A DNA stretch of 64,000 bases from Flammeovirgaceae bacterium UBA2371. GTDB lineage: Bacteria > Bacteroidota > Bacteroidia > Cytophagales > Cyclobacteriaceae. A model generated the notes under the pieces. It saw nothing but the letters and a program-made list of their open reading frames with translations. It was not told where the DNA came from and ran no database searches. Each line of letters starts with the position of its first letter. Positions within the stretch are counted from its first letter, which is position 1. Position numbers and translations under genes: made by a program. The stretch is taken from contig DDTF01000054.1 of the NCBI GenBank assembly GCA_002345965.1, positions 11,102-75,101 on the forward strand. Direction: 5' to 3'. Shown piece by piece: positions 54,243-62,999 of this stretch.

Positions 54243-55958
54243 TTACTGATTGCTGTTTTCCTCGTTTTTCTTTCTCGAGTAAACGACTACTCCGCCAACA
54301 ATGGTGTAATCAATTGGTGTATGAAGCCAGTCGGAAGGTGCTGATTCAAAAAGGTTAGCATTCAATACCGCAAAATCAGCCAGCTTGCCCTCTTCGATAG
54401 TCCCTTTGCTTGCTTCTTCAAAGGCACCAAATGAGGACCCATAAGTATAGGCTTTTAAAGCTTCTTCCAATGTTATCTTTTGTTCAGGAAACCAACCCTG
54501 TTCAGGCTCTCCATGAACAGTTTGCCTGGTCACGGCAGCATATAATCCATACAATGGGTTGATGGGATAGTAAGACGCGTTGGTGCCGGGCCAGTCGGAC
54601 CCAAAAGAAAGTGTTGCCCCGTTTTCTTGTAATGTCTTGAAAGCGTACGCTCCTTTACATCGTTCATACCCTATTCGCTCTTCCATCCATCTCATGTCAT
54701 CGGTTACGTGATAAGGTTGAACTTCAGCAACGATCTTGTGATTTTTCAATCTTGGAAAATCTCTTTCGCTTATCACCTGAGCATGTACTAATCTGAATCT
54801 CCTGGGTTTTTCCCCATTCACCATATTTAAAGTGTCAAGGATGTCAATGAGGATTGCATTGGCCTCATCTCCAATGGAATGAATTCGTAGTTGGATGTTG
54901 GCTTTGTCTGCTTTCAAGATCATTGATTTGAAGGATGGCATATCTTTCGAGAACTCTCTCCATCCTCCTCTCCAAAATCGATTTTCCACATCATTGTCAC
55001 TGTAGGGTTCGTAAAATCGTGCACTGCGTGCACCCATAATTCCATCAATGTGAGTTTTTAATGTGCCAAAACTTATCCATTCATCTCCGGCAGGATGCGG
55101 GTTCGAAGGATCGGACCAGTCAATTACCCAACCCTTTTCTATCATTTCAGAATATTCAATAAGGCGAGAAGGACTAAAGTTGATTCGACTTGTAAGCGCA
55201 CCCTCTTCTTTTAATTTTTTATAAACATCCAATTGGTTGGGTGGTGACATATCTTGCACTGTAGTGACTCCCCATTTTCGACATTCTTCCAATGCACGCT
55301 TCGACTCTGCAAGTAATTGATCAAATGATTTCTCCGGAATCTTAGATAAAGCATCCTCCAGTAGTCCTCCCTTCAGTATTCCCGTTTCAGAATCAATACC
55401 CAAAAAGTCAAGCGCCAAGGCATTGGCCAACCCAATTTTGCGATCGTATCGGGTAACAAGCACAGGGTGTTGCGCAGTTATTGAATCTATCATGTTGCGA
55501 TGAGGCGTAAATTCCGATTTATTTTTTCCACCGGATGAACCCATCGACCAGGCTTCATAAGCACCCCAATCTCCGCGAGTGATCCAACTCCCTGCCGGGA
55601 GTCGTTCGGTAGTTTCTTTTAGCGTATTAATCAATTGAGCCGCATCATTAACATCTAATAAATTAATGTTTAACAACAAATGGCCAGCAGATGCAAAATG
55701 GACGTGAGAATCATTAAATCCTGGGACCATCAGACGATTGTTAAGGTCGATGGTTTGAATCGCATCACCGGTAAAGGGTTGGTCATTGTTGCCAACTGCG
55801 AAGATGCGCTCATCCTTTACTGCTACCCAGGATGCCCATGGATTTTTTTCATCCCCAGTCCAAATCTTTCCGTTAGACAATAAAAGATCAACTTGCTGTT
55901 TTTGAGCGCAGCCTGCAAGTATAACCGCAAGCAGAATGAATCGAACCAGTGGTTTCAT
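54243..55958 (-). CDS. YtcJ-like amidohydrolase, lipoprotein
   Basis: A 571-residue metal-dependent amidohydrolase. The lipoprotein signal MKPLVRFILLAVILAGC has lipobox LAGC. The first metal site is FNDSHVHFASAG, LKTHIDGIMGARSARFYEPYSD holds the expected Lys and later His ligands are in RIHSIGDEAN and VAEVQPYHVTDD. The metal Asp is in FGSDWPGTN. It resembles the YtcJ/AepA family (N-substituted formamide-type amidases). It faces the periplasm or surface. It is 21 bp downstream of the sulfatase on the same strand, so they are co-transcribed. Confidence 0.9.
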   Translation of the reverse strand: MKPLVRFILLAVILAGCAQKQQVDLLLSNGKIWTGDEKNPWASWVAVKDERIFAVGNNDQPFTGDAIQTIDLNNRLMVPGFNDSHVHFASAGHLLLNINLLDVNDAAQLINTLKETTERLPAGSWITRGDWGAYEAWSMGSSGGKNKSEFTPHRNMIDSITAQHPVLVTRYDRKIGLANALALDFLGIDSETGILKGGLLEDALSKIPEKSFDQLLAESKRALEECRKWGVTTVQDMSPPNQLDVYKKLKEEGALTSRINFSPSRLIEYSEMIEKGWVIDWSDPSNPHPAGDEWISFGTLKTHIDGIMGARSARFYEPYSDNDVENRFWRGGWREFSKDMPSFKSMILKADKANIQLRIHSIGDEANAILIDILDTLNMVNGEKPRRFRLVHAQVISERDFPRLKNHKIVAEVQPYHVTDDMRWMEERIGYERCKGAYAFKTLQENGATLSFGSDWPGTNASYYPINPLYGLYAAVTRQTVHGEPEQGWFPEQKITLEEALKAYTYGSSFGAFEEASKGTIEEGKLADFAVLNANLFESAPSDWLHTPIDYTIVGGVVVYSRKKNEENSNQ

Positions 55959-55979
55959 GTTTTTTAATTATTAAGAATG

Positions 55980-57623
55980 TTATTGATTTACTTGATGAAG
56001 TAGGATTTCATTCTTTTTGACGAAGTCCTTCCAATCCATTAGTAGTTCTTCGAATTTTTCCGGATTGTTTTTGGATAAATCTTTTGTCTCTCCAAGATCC
56101 TCGGCAACATTAAAAAGCATCAGTTTTTTATTATCCAATGGTGGCTGAAGATTGACTAATTTCCAGTTTCCTTTCCTCACAAACATCCTTCCTCTGTGTT
56201 CAAGTCCAGTTACATATTCTTCAGAGTGAATACTGCTCTCACCATTCAACAAAGGAACAATTGTTTTTCCCAATAGGGGTTTTATCTTTTTTGAGGCTGT
56301 ATTACCTGGATAAGCTGTGCCAGCCAATTCATAAAAGGTGGGGGCAAGGTCCATCACTGTAAAATAGGCATTGTTTATAAGGCCAGTTGTTGTGGGTTTA
56401 TGGGGCTTGATTACAATAGGTGAGACTATTCCTCCCTCAGTGGTATAGCCCTTGAATCTATTAAAAGGGGCAGCTCCAGCCTGAGCCCATTGTGGACCGT
56501 AAGACACAAAGGAATTTTCCTTACCCATATTTTCGTAATCATTGTTGTAGTGTTTTCGAATGAAATCTCTTGACCAGGTCTCATTGTAAAAATCATTTCC
56601 TGCAGCACCATTATCCGACATAAAAACAATCAGGGTATTGTCATACAAACCTTCCGCTTTCAGGAAGTGTATGATTCTTCCAATGTGATAATCCAGGTTG
56701 TCAACCATTGCGGCATACAGTTCCATTTTGCGCGATTCTATTTTCTTTTCCTCTGGAGTCAACTCATTCCAGGGGGTAATGCTTGCAAGTCGTGGTGGGA
56801 GTGATGCATTTGGCGGAATCAAACCTGACTCTTTAAGAGATTCAAAACGCAATACACGCAATGAATCATAGCCGATATCAAAGTCACCCTCGTACCGATC
56901 CAGATAGTCTTCAGGAACCTGTAATGGCCAGTGCGGTGAAGTATACGCTGCGAAGGCAAAAAATGGTTTGCCGGGATCTTTGACTTTACCTTCTTGTATG
57001 TAATCAATCAATTTGTCGGTGTAAAATTGAGTAGAGTATTTGCCTTCCGGATAATCAACAATTTGACCATCCTCCCTGAATAAAGAGAGGGTATCGTCAG
57101 GTTCGATTCCAATCTTGTTGAAATGATTACTTCCGCCTTGCAACAAATTAAATGATCTGTCAAACCCTTTTTGCTGAGGGCTATCTTCCTCCCGTTTACC
57201 CAAATGCCACTTGCCAGTAGTATAAGTAAAGTAGCCTGACTCTTGAAGAAGCTGAGAAACTGGAATGATTCGATCAGAAAGATTTGATTCATAGCCAGGT
57301 TTTCCAATCATTGGAGAATTGGTAAGCAAGCCATCTTGAATACCCATTCCTGCTACATGATTATTTTGACCTGACAAAAGCATTGCGCGTGTGACAGCGC
57401 AGGTAGGTCCTGTATGAAATTGGCTGAATCTTATACCATGTTTGGCCAGCTGATCAATATTTGGTGTCCTTATATTTCCACCATAACAACCCAGGTCCGA
57501 ATAACCCAAATCGTCAGCTACGATTAATAATATATTAGGACGTGAATCTGCTTGTTTTTGAGGAGAGCACGAAATCAACAGGGAGAGTCCTAAAAACAAA
57601 ACCAAGAGATCAACCACTCGCAT
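55980..57623 (-). CDS. Sulfatase family lipoprotein (arylsulfatase-like)
   Basis: A 547-residue exported protein with lipobox LISC (residues 16-19). The N-terminal alkaline-phosphatase-like domain has IVADDLGYSDLGCYG (metal Asp pair) and the sulfatase signature at 75-85, CAVTRAMLLSG, with Cys75 as the would-be formylglycine. Further elements are GKWHLG, YTSPHWPLQVP and VFMSDNGAAGNDF. The consensus is C-x-(P/A)-x-R; here the third position is Val77, and Ser-Gly replaces Thr-Gly. Whether it is matured by FGE is therefore uncertain. It is co-transcribed with the amidohydrolase; the PLP-enzyme gene is divergent. The substrate is likely a sulfated carbohydrate or aryl sulfate. Confidence 0.9.
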   Translation of the reverse strand: MRVVDLLVLFLGLSLLISCSPQKQADSRPNILLIVADDLGYSDLGCYGGNIRTPNIDQLAKHGIRFSQFHTGPTCAVTRAMLLSGQNNHVAGMGIQDGLLTNSPMIGKPGYESNLSDRIIPVSQLLQESGYFTYTTGKWHLGKREEDSPQQKGFDRSFNLLQGGSNHFNKIGIEPDDTLSLFREDGQIVDYPEGKYSTQFYTDKLIDYIQEGKVKDPGKPFFAFAAYTSPHWPLQVPEDYLDRYEGDFDIGYDSLRVLRFESLKESGLIPPNASLPPRLASITPWNELTPEEKKIESRKMELYAAMVDNLDYHIGRIIHFLKAEGLYDNTLIVFMSDNGAAGNDFYNETWSRDFIRKHYNNDYENMGKENSFVSYGPQWAQAGAAPFNRFKGYTTEGGIVSPIVIKPHKPTTTGLINNAYFTVMDLAPTFYELAGTAYPGNTASKKIKPLLGKTIVPLLNGESSIHSEEYVTGLEHRGRMFVRKGNWKLVNLQPPLDNKKLMLFNVAEDLGETKDLSKNNPEKFEELLMDWKDFVKKNEILLHQVNQ

Positions 57624-57682
57624 AGTTTATTTGATTGTTAGCGGGTTTAATTTACTATTTTAGAAGGGTAAATACTACCATT

Positions 57683-58969
57683 ATGGCTACACGTAGAGAT
57701 CTACTCAAATCAATAGGAATAAGCACGCTTGCCGTTTCTTCTTTAGCGCTGTACGCTTGCGGAGAGACGAAATCTGAGCTGGTGGAAGCCATGCCCGATA
57801 GCGATGATCCGGATTATTGGAATAAACTAAGGAGGCAATTTATGCTTTCCAGTGACAAAGTATTTTTTAATACAGGCACAGTTGGTGTAATGCCTCGTGT
57901 GGTGGTGGAGGCAGTATCCAAACATTTGAATTACATGGCTACAGATGTTGCTGACTGGGCCTATAAAGATGATAGCAAAGAAAAATTTATCAGTGGTTAT
58001 CAAGATCTGATGTACATCCGCACCAAAGTAGGGAAGATCATTAATTGTGATCCAAAAGGAATTGCATTAACGGATAATGTGACCAACGCAATGAGTTACA
58101 TAGCCAATGGGCTTGATCTGAAAGCTGGAGACGAAGTAATCACCAGCAATCAGGAGCATCCTGGGGGTAGGTGCTCCTGGGAAGTAAGAGAAAAACGAGA
58201 TGGTGTTGTGCTAAAGCAGATAGAGCTGCCCAAACCAATTCAATCACCAGAGGAGGTGCTGGAGATTATAATCAATAGTTTTACTCCTAAAACTAAAGTG
58301 CTCATGTTATCGCATATCATTTCTGGAAGTGGTGCTATCCTGCCTGGAAAAGAAATTTGTGCTGCTGCCAAAGCACGGGGTATTTTTACCATCCTTGATG
58401 GAGCGCAGACGGTCGGAAATATCAAGGTTGATATTGAAGAGCTGGGTTGTGATGCTTATGTAGGTTGTTTTCATAAATGGGTTGGAGCGCCCACGGGAAC
58501 AGGATTTATGTACGTAAACCCCGAAAAAATCAAAGAGGTTTGGACAACTGTAGCCAGTGCTCAGTGGGATAACCATGAGGATGAGGGTTACCGTTTCACG
58601 CAGCGTGGTACGGGCAATTTTTCAATCTTGTTTGGCCTAGATGCTGCTTTGGACTTCTATTTCAAAGTGGGTCACGATCGGTGGACAGACCGCGTCAAGT
58701 TTTTGGGCGATCGGTTGCGTAACGGCTTGTCACAAAATAAAAAGGTGAAATTTTTTCACCCAAAAGATCCTTCTATGTGTGCCGGTTTATCTGTTTACAA
58801 TCTTGAAGGATTTACCGGAACACAATTACAAGATGCTTTCTGGGAAAAAGGGCGCATGCGTCCTCGTTCAGTAGGGGATGTGTTTGGAGTACGTCACAGC
58901 ACCCATATCTTCAATAGCGCTGAAGAAATTGATAAGGCAATAGATATTGTCAATCAACTTTCAGTTTAA
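57683..58969 (+). CDS. Exported PLP-dependent aminotransferase class V-fold protein
   Basis: About 428 residues from ATG 57683 (MATRRDLLKSIGISTLAVSS). The N-terminus has a twin-arginine-like TRRDLLK followed by a hydrophobic core and a lipobox-like LYAC, suggesting Tat-dependent lipoprotein export of an already folded, PLP-loaded enzyme. The catalytic part is NifS/isopenicillin-epimerase-like: TSNQEHPGGRCSWEVR, ILDGAQTVGNIKVDI, and the PLP Lys265 in CFHKWVGAPTGTGF. The reaction is unknown (desulfurase, epimerase or aminotransferase). A longer TTG start at 57635 is less likely. The M20 peptidase follows after 30 bp. Confidence 0.87.
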   Translation: MATRRDLLKSIGISTLAVSSLALYACGETKSELVEAMPDSDDPDYWNKLRRQFMLSSDKVFFNTGTVGVMPRVVVEAVSKHLNYMATDVADWAYKDDSKEKFISGYQDLMYIRTKVGKIINCDPKGIALTDNVTNAMSYIANGLDLKAGDEVITSNQEHPGGRCSWEVREKRDGVVLKQIELPKPIQSPEEVLEIIINSFTPKTKVLMLSHIISGSGAILPGKEICAAAKARGIFTILDGAQTVGNIKVDIEELGCDAYVGCFHKWVGAPTGTGFMYVNPEKIKEVWTTVASAQWDNHEDEGYRFTQRGTGNFSILFGLDAALDFYFKVGHDRWTDRVKFLGDRLRNGLSQNKKVKFFHPKDPSMCAGLSVYNLEGFTGTQLQDAFWEKGRMRPRSVGDVFGVRHSTHIFNSAEEIDKAIDIVNQLSV

Positions 58970-58999
58970 TAAAACTTTAAATTTTTAATTAAAATCAAT

Positions 59000-60307
59000 A
59001 TGAAAAACCTGATTCTGGTTTCAATACTCATTATAACAATCTCTGCCGTTGAGGCACAAAAACTTAATCGTGATGAAAAAAAGGTGCTAGCAATTGTTGA
59101 CCAACGCATGCCGGAAGCCATTGCTTTTCTAGAGAAGGTGGTGAACATCAACAGTGGTACCAACAACTTGAACGGAGTAAGAGAGGTAGGCATGACTTTT
59201 AAAAAGGAATTGGATGCAATAGGGTTTTCTTCTCAATGGATAAGCATGCCAGAGGAAATGAAAAGGGCGGGTCACCTGCTGGCGGAAAGAAAAGGAATAA
59301 AGGGTAAAAAACTATTGCTTCTCGGGCATATTGATACAGTATTCGAACCACAGGGAGAAGGGTCTGGTTTTGTTCGTGAAGACTCAGTAGCGTACGGACC
59401 GGGTGCCAGCGACATGAAAGGTGGAGATATGGTGATGTTATACGCGTTAAAGGCGCTTCATGAAGCGAAATTGCTGGACAACTCACAGATCATTGTATTG
59501 CTTACCGGCGATGAGGAGGCGGTTGGAAAACCACTTAGCATCAGTAGAGGAGATATGGTAAGGGCTGCCGATCGCAGTGATATTGCCCTCTCTTTTGAAG
59601 GTGCTACCGGATTTGATTATGCTACTATAGCAAGAAGGGGTTCCAGTAGTTGGCGACTTACCATAACAGGTAATCAGGCACATTCATCGAGAATTTTTAC
59701 TGAGGAGGTAGGAGCAGGTGCTATTTATGAGGCTGCACGAATATTGCATCGATTTTATGGGGAATTGCGTGATCCAAGTCTTACCTATAGTCCAGGCATG
59801 ATTGCAGGGGGTACTACGGTTACCGTGAATGAAAATGGATTTGAGGCGACCACTTCCGGAAAGCAGAACATAGTCCCCAATACCGTCACAGTTCATGGCG
59901 ACTTACGTTTTTTAAGTGAAGAGCAAAAGGAACGTACACGGGCAAAAATGCGTGAAATCGTAAAAGATAATCTCCCGGGCACCACAGCAGAAATTGAATT
60001 TATTGATAGCTATCCGTCCATGTCTCCCAAGGAGAGTAATATGCAAGTATTAAAAGTGTATGACCAGGTGAGTCGAGATATTGGCCTTGGGGAAGTAAAA
60101 CCTTATGATCCAGGTAAGCGGGGAGGAGGGGATATCGCTTTCATTGCCGATCGAATAGCATCTTTGGATGGCCTTGGATCTATGGGTGGAGGAGCTCATG
60201 CCCCGGAAGAATATGTAAACCTGAATACGCTGGACGAACAGATTAAGAGAGCGGCTCTGTTGATTTACAGGTTAACACGGGAAGACATTAAAAAAGGAGG
60301 TCGCTAA
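59000..60307 (+). CDS. Exported M20 family metallopeptidase
   Basis: A 435-residue protein with a signal peptide (MKNLILVSILIITISAVEA). It has the M20 metal-binding motifs LLLLGHIDTVFEPQ (His/Asp), GPGASDMKGGD (bridging Asp) and LTGDEEAVGKP (catalytic Glu and metal Glu), and a dimerisation lid. The last metal His is in GGGAHAPEEYV. It resembles carboxypeptidase G2/glutamate carboxypeptidases. It probably hydrolyses peptides or N-acyl amino acids in the periplasm. It is 30 bp after the PLP-enzyme gene, so likely co-transcribed with it. Confidence 0.93.
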   Translation: MKNLILVSILIITISAVEAQKLNRDEKKVLAIVDQRMPEAIAFLEKVVNINSGTNNLNGVREVGMTFKKELDAIGFSSQWISMPEEMKRAGHLLAERKGIKGKKLLLLGHIDTVFEPQGEGSGFVREDSVAYGPGASDMKGGDMVMLYALKALHEAKLLDNSQIIVLLTGDEEAVGKPLSISRGDMVRAADRSDIALSFEGATGFDYATIARRGSSSWRLTITGNQAHSSRIFTEEVGAGAIYEAARILHRFYGELRDPSLTYSPGMIAGGTTVTVNENGFEATTSGKQNIVPNTVTVHGDLRFLSEEQKERTRAKMREIVKDNLPGTTAEIEFIDSYPSMSPKESNMQVLKVYDQVSRDIGLGEVKPYDPGKRGGGDIAFIADRIASLDGLGSMGGGAHAPEEYVNLNTLDEQIKRAALLIYRLTREDIKKGGR

Positions 60308-60326
60308 ACACGATACCCGATCGCTG

Positions 60327-60791
60327 CTATTTGAAGTGATACAGCAATATGATGGTAGCACTAAAAGCCGGTTTAGGGTTGTCTTTTATTTCCATTACAG
60401 CATTTAATTCCGCTTTGGCAATGCCTCTTAGATTGGCAATGGAATTCAACTTTACGCGAAGGCACACTTCTGAATCCACTACTACGGGTTGGTTGAACTT
60501 TAACCCTTCGATGCCATAGTTGACCAACATTTTGATATTGTTCACCTGGACTATCTGGCCCCAGAGGTGCGGGACGAGTGATAAAGTGAGGTATCCATGG
60601 GCAATGGTTTTTTGAAAGGGGCTTTCCGTTGAGGCCCTCACTGCATCAGTATGAATCCATTGATGATCCAGGGTAGCATCTGCAAATTTATTGATCTGTT
60701 CCTGAGATATTTTCAAATAATCAGATGCTCCCATTTCTTTACCTGTATAGGCAGAAAAGTCTTCAAAACTGTTGATAGTTACCTTAGCCAT
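60327..60791 (-). CDS. MaoC-like (R)-specific enoyl-CoA hydratase
   Basis: A 154-residue hot-dog-fold protein from ATG 60791 (MAKVTINSFEDFSAYTG); an upstream frame to 60863 gives no better match. The hydratase motif DATLDHQWIHTDAVRA contains the catalytic Asp and His, and AHGYLTLSLVPHL follows. It hydrates trans-2-enoyl-CoA, possibly feeding fatty-acid metabolism or PHA. No PHA genes are nearby. It is convergent with the M20 peptidase. Confidence 0.9.
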   Translation of the reverse strand: MAKVTINSFEDFSAYTGKEMGASDYLKISQEQINKFADATLDHQWIHTDAVRASTESPFQKTIAHGYLTLSLVPHLWGQIVQVNNIKMLVNYGIEGLKFNQPVVVDSEVCLRVKLNSIANLRGIAKAELNAVMEIKDNPKPAFSATIILLYHFK

Positions 60792-60892
60792 TAAATTTGA
60801 ATTATTTTGAACTTTGAAGGTAATAGAAATTCTCATATACAGAAACCATTTACCGTATCTCAAATGCCCAATGGCTTGTTAACAGGATTTAT

Positions 60893-60900
60893 TATCTTTG
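60893..60900 (+). promoter_or_regulatory. -7 element of the IF-2-N-like gene
   Basis: TATCTTTG is a perfect TAnnTTTG at 42 bp before the ATG. The nearest TTG upstream is only 14 bp away, so the -33 half is not good. Confidence 0.5.
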
Positions 60901-60941
60901 CGTTTTAAATTGAGATTGAACGACTTAGAGCTGAATTTCCC

Positions 60942-61712
60942 ATGCGCTTAGCACAATTGGCCAGAAAAATAGCTGTAAAGCCGGCAGAAATAGCGGCTTT
61001 TCTTGCAGCCAACAATTCTCCCATAGAAGATTCCTCCAATGCAAAAGTGGCAGAAGACCAGGTTGAGTTGGTACTCAAACACTTTGCTCCCGAATTGTTG
61101 ATCACGGAGAAATCTTCTGAAGACGTGACAGCTGAATCGAGTTCAATTAAGGTACCCACCTTGGATGAAGAAATGGAATTGCCCTCGGATGAATTAGCTT
61201 CAACCCATGAAGGTGTTGATACACCAACAGAAGTTTTAGTGGATACGCCAATGGAAAATGAAGTGATCAAACCCATTAAGGTGGAGCTGCCAGGTTTGAA
61301 GGTTGTGGGTAAGATTGAATTGCCGGAACCTAAAAAGAAGGAGGAGAAAACTGATCAGAATAATCAACCGGATCAACCTGATGGCGATGTGAAGGCGGAT
61401 CCACAAAAAGAAATAAGACCACGCAAAGGCAGGACAACCCCTCGCAACCGAGACTTAAGACCAAGAAAAAATGTAATTGCCTTACAAAGGGAAAGGGAAG
61501 CGCGGGAGGCTTTGCGTAAGCGCCAAGAAGAAGCTGAAAGGGAAAAGGAATTACGTACCCAACGATACTTAAAAAAGGTAAGTAAATATACACCACCCCC
61601 TAAGCCACTGAAAAAAAATAAACACGAAGACGAATATGAAGTCTTTGTTGAAAAAAAACAGCCACCCAAATCCTTATTGGGAAAAATTTTAAACTGGTTC
61701 GTATCTGAGTAG
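60942..61712 (+). CDS. Basic/acidic low-complexity protein resembling the IF-2 N-terminus
   Basis: A 256-residue soluble protein. Residues 1-45 (MRLAQLARKIAVKPAEIAAF) look like an IF2_N domain, the small helical domain found at the start of initiation factor 2. Residues ~60-110 are acidic. ELPGLKVVGKIELPEPKKK (~113-131) resembles the segment with GxKVxGKIDL found in Bacteroidota IF-2. Residues ~150-225 are highly charged Arg/Lys/Glu, likely a coiled coil. The C-terminal end is PPKSLLGKILNWFVSE. No GTPase domain is present. It may be an RNA- or ribosome-binding relative of the IF-2 N-region; function unknown. Confidence 0.75.
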   Translation: MRLAQLARKIAVKPAEIAAFLAANNSPIEDSSNAKVAEDQVELVLKHFAPELLITEKSSEDVTAESSSIKVPTLDEEMELPSDELASTHEGVDTPTEVLVDTPMENEVIKPIKVELPGLKVVGKIELPEPKKKEEKTDQNNQPDQPDGDVKADPQKEIRPRKGRTTPRNRDLRPRKNVIALQREREAREALRKRQEEAEREKELRTQRYLKKVSKYTPPPKPLKKNKHEDEYEVFVEKKQPPKSLLGKILNWFVSE

Positions 61713-61853
61713 CTGGCGTTTGGTGTTCATTACTGAACAAGCCAATGTTCAATTTTAATAGAATCAAATGGGACTGTCTTCATTTGCAGCCTCAATTCAT
61801 TGATTCTTCAATTGGCAGAAAAATTGTAGATGATGTATGCAAACTAAATCCAA

Positions 61854-62054
61854 ATGCGTACACTTATTGCTCTTTTACTCTGGTTTCTTTTACTGGTAGT
61901 GAGTTGGCCCTTGGCCCTTTTGGCCATATTTATTTTTCCGCTGATATGGTTATTGCTGCTTCCATTTAGAATTTTAGGATTTACGCTGGCTGCAATATTT
62001 GAAGCCATTGGAGCTATTATTATGTTTCCTTTTCGCCTACTTAAACGCATTTAA
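61854..62054 (+). CDS. Very small hydrophobic membrane protein
   Basis: A 66-residue protein with two predicted TM helices (residues ~4-22 and ~25-58) and a basic C-terminus (FRLLKRI). It has no motif. Intact frame, typical hydrophobic composition and a good ATG support a real gene. It lies between the IF-2-N-like gene and a convergent amidohydrolase gene. Confidence 0.6.
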   Translation: MRTLIALLLWFLLLVVSWPLALLAIFIFPLIWLLLLPFRILGFTLAAIFEAIGAIIMFPFRLLKRI

Positions 62055-62069
62055 AGCTTAAGCGTTTTT
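62043..62069 (+). terminator. Weak terminator between convergent genes
   Basis: A 6-bp stem AAACGC / GCGTTT with a 13-nt loop is followed by TTTTT. It overlaps the ends of both neighbouring genes. Confidence 0.35.
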
Positions 62070-62880
62070 ACTTCAAGTCATCTACGTTGATTTTAAAAAG
62101 TTTAGCGGCATTCTGCCATAAGATCAACTCGTTTTTTTCTTCTGGTAATTCCAGTTGTTTCATGAAATTAAGATAAGACTTCATGCTGGAGATGGGCCAA
62201 TCAGTTCCATACAATAAGTATTTTGGTTCCCCAGCATAAAGAATCATCTCCTGCAGCTGTTCTTTCATATACCTTTCAAAATGATCAGAGAAATCTCCTA
62301 ATACCAGTCCAGAGAAATCAGCATAACAATTTTTGTTTTTATAGATTACCTCCATGCAGTCCTTTATCCAGGGATTACCTACATGGCAGATAACTATTTT
62401 CATAGTGGGGTTGTCTACTGCCACATCATCAATATGAAGTGGGTGCGCAAACCTGACTTTTCCTTTTGGAGAGTAGGTATCACCTGAGTGAAACATTACG
62501 GGTACGTCATATTCTGTAGCCAAATCATAGACGACTTGCATCCGGCTATCATGAGGATAAAAGGGTTCATATCCAGGATAAAGTTTCAGTCCCTTTACAG
62601 TCCCATCTTTTAGGTAGTCACTGATTTCTCTAAGGTCTTTTTCTTTGTAGTTAATATAACTAATCCCGGCAACTACACCTACATTTTTTACATCACGTGT
62701 TGCTTCCACCACCTGACGTATACTGGGTCGATGCTCATTTACTTTATATGAGGTTAGTATAAGTGCGTAATCCACCTTATTTTCAGTCATGGCTTCTTGA
62801 AGTTTGTCAAGACATTCCTTAACGTCAGCTTTTTTTTCTTCGTGATAGTTGTTGAGATGAGTGTGCACATCGATGATCAT
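62068..62880 (-). CDS. Amidohydrolase-superfamily hydrolase (amidohydro-rel 2 type)
   Basis: A 270-residue cytoplasmic TIM-barrel hydrolase. MIIDVHTHLN has the HxH metal motif, MFHSGDTYSPKG gives the third His, VICHVGNPW the fourth, and LLYGTDWPISSM the Asp. It resembles the ACMSD/2-pyrone-4,6-dicarboxylate lactonase type, mostly of unknown substrate. It has no signal peptide. Confidence 0.88.
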   Translation of the reverse strand: MIIDVHTHLNNYHEEKKADVKECLDKLQEAMTENKVDYALILTSYKVNEHRPSIRQVVEATRDVKNVGVVAGISYINYKEKDLREISDYLKDGTVKGLKLYPGYEPFYPHDSRMQVVYDLATEYDVPVMFHSGDTYSPKGKVRFAHPLHIDDVAVDNPTMKIVICHVGNPWIKDCMEVIYKNKNCYADFSGLVLGDFSDHFERYMKEQLQEMILYAGEPKYLLYGTDWPISSMKSYLNFMKQLELPEEKNELILWQNAAKLFKINVDDLK

Positions 62881-62999
62881 AAGAATTGGATTAGTAAGAT
62901 TTTTTTAAGATAATAAAAATTCATTGGCTACTCAAATCAAAAGTAGATGTTGGTCAAGTAGTATTGCAACATATCAATATTGAAGTAAGTGGAATTCAT

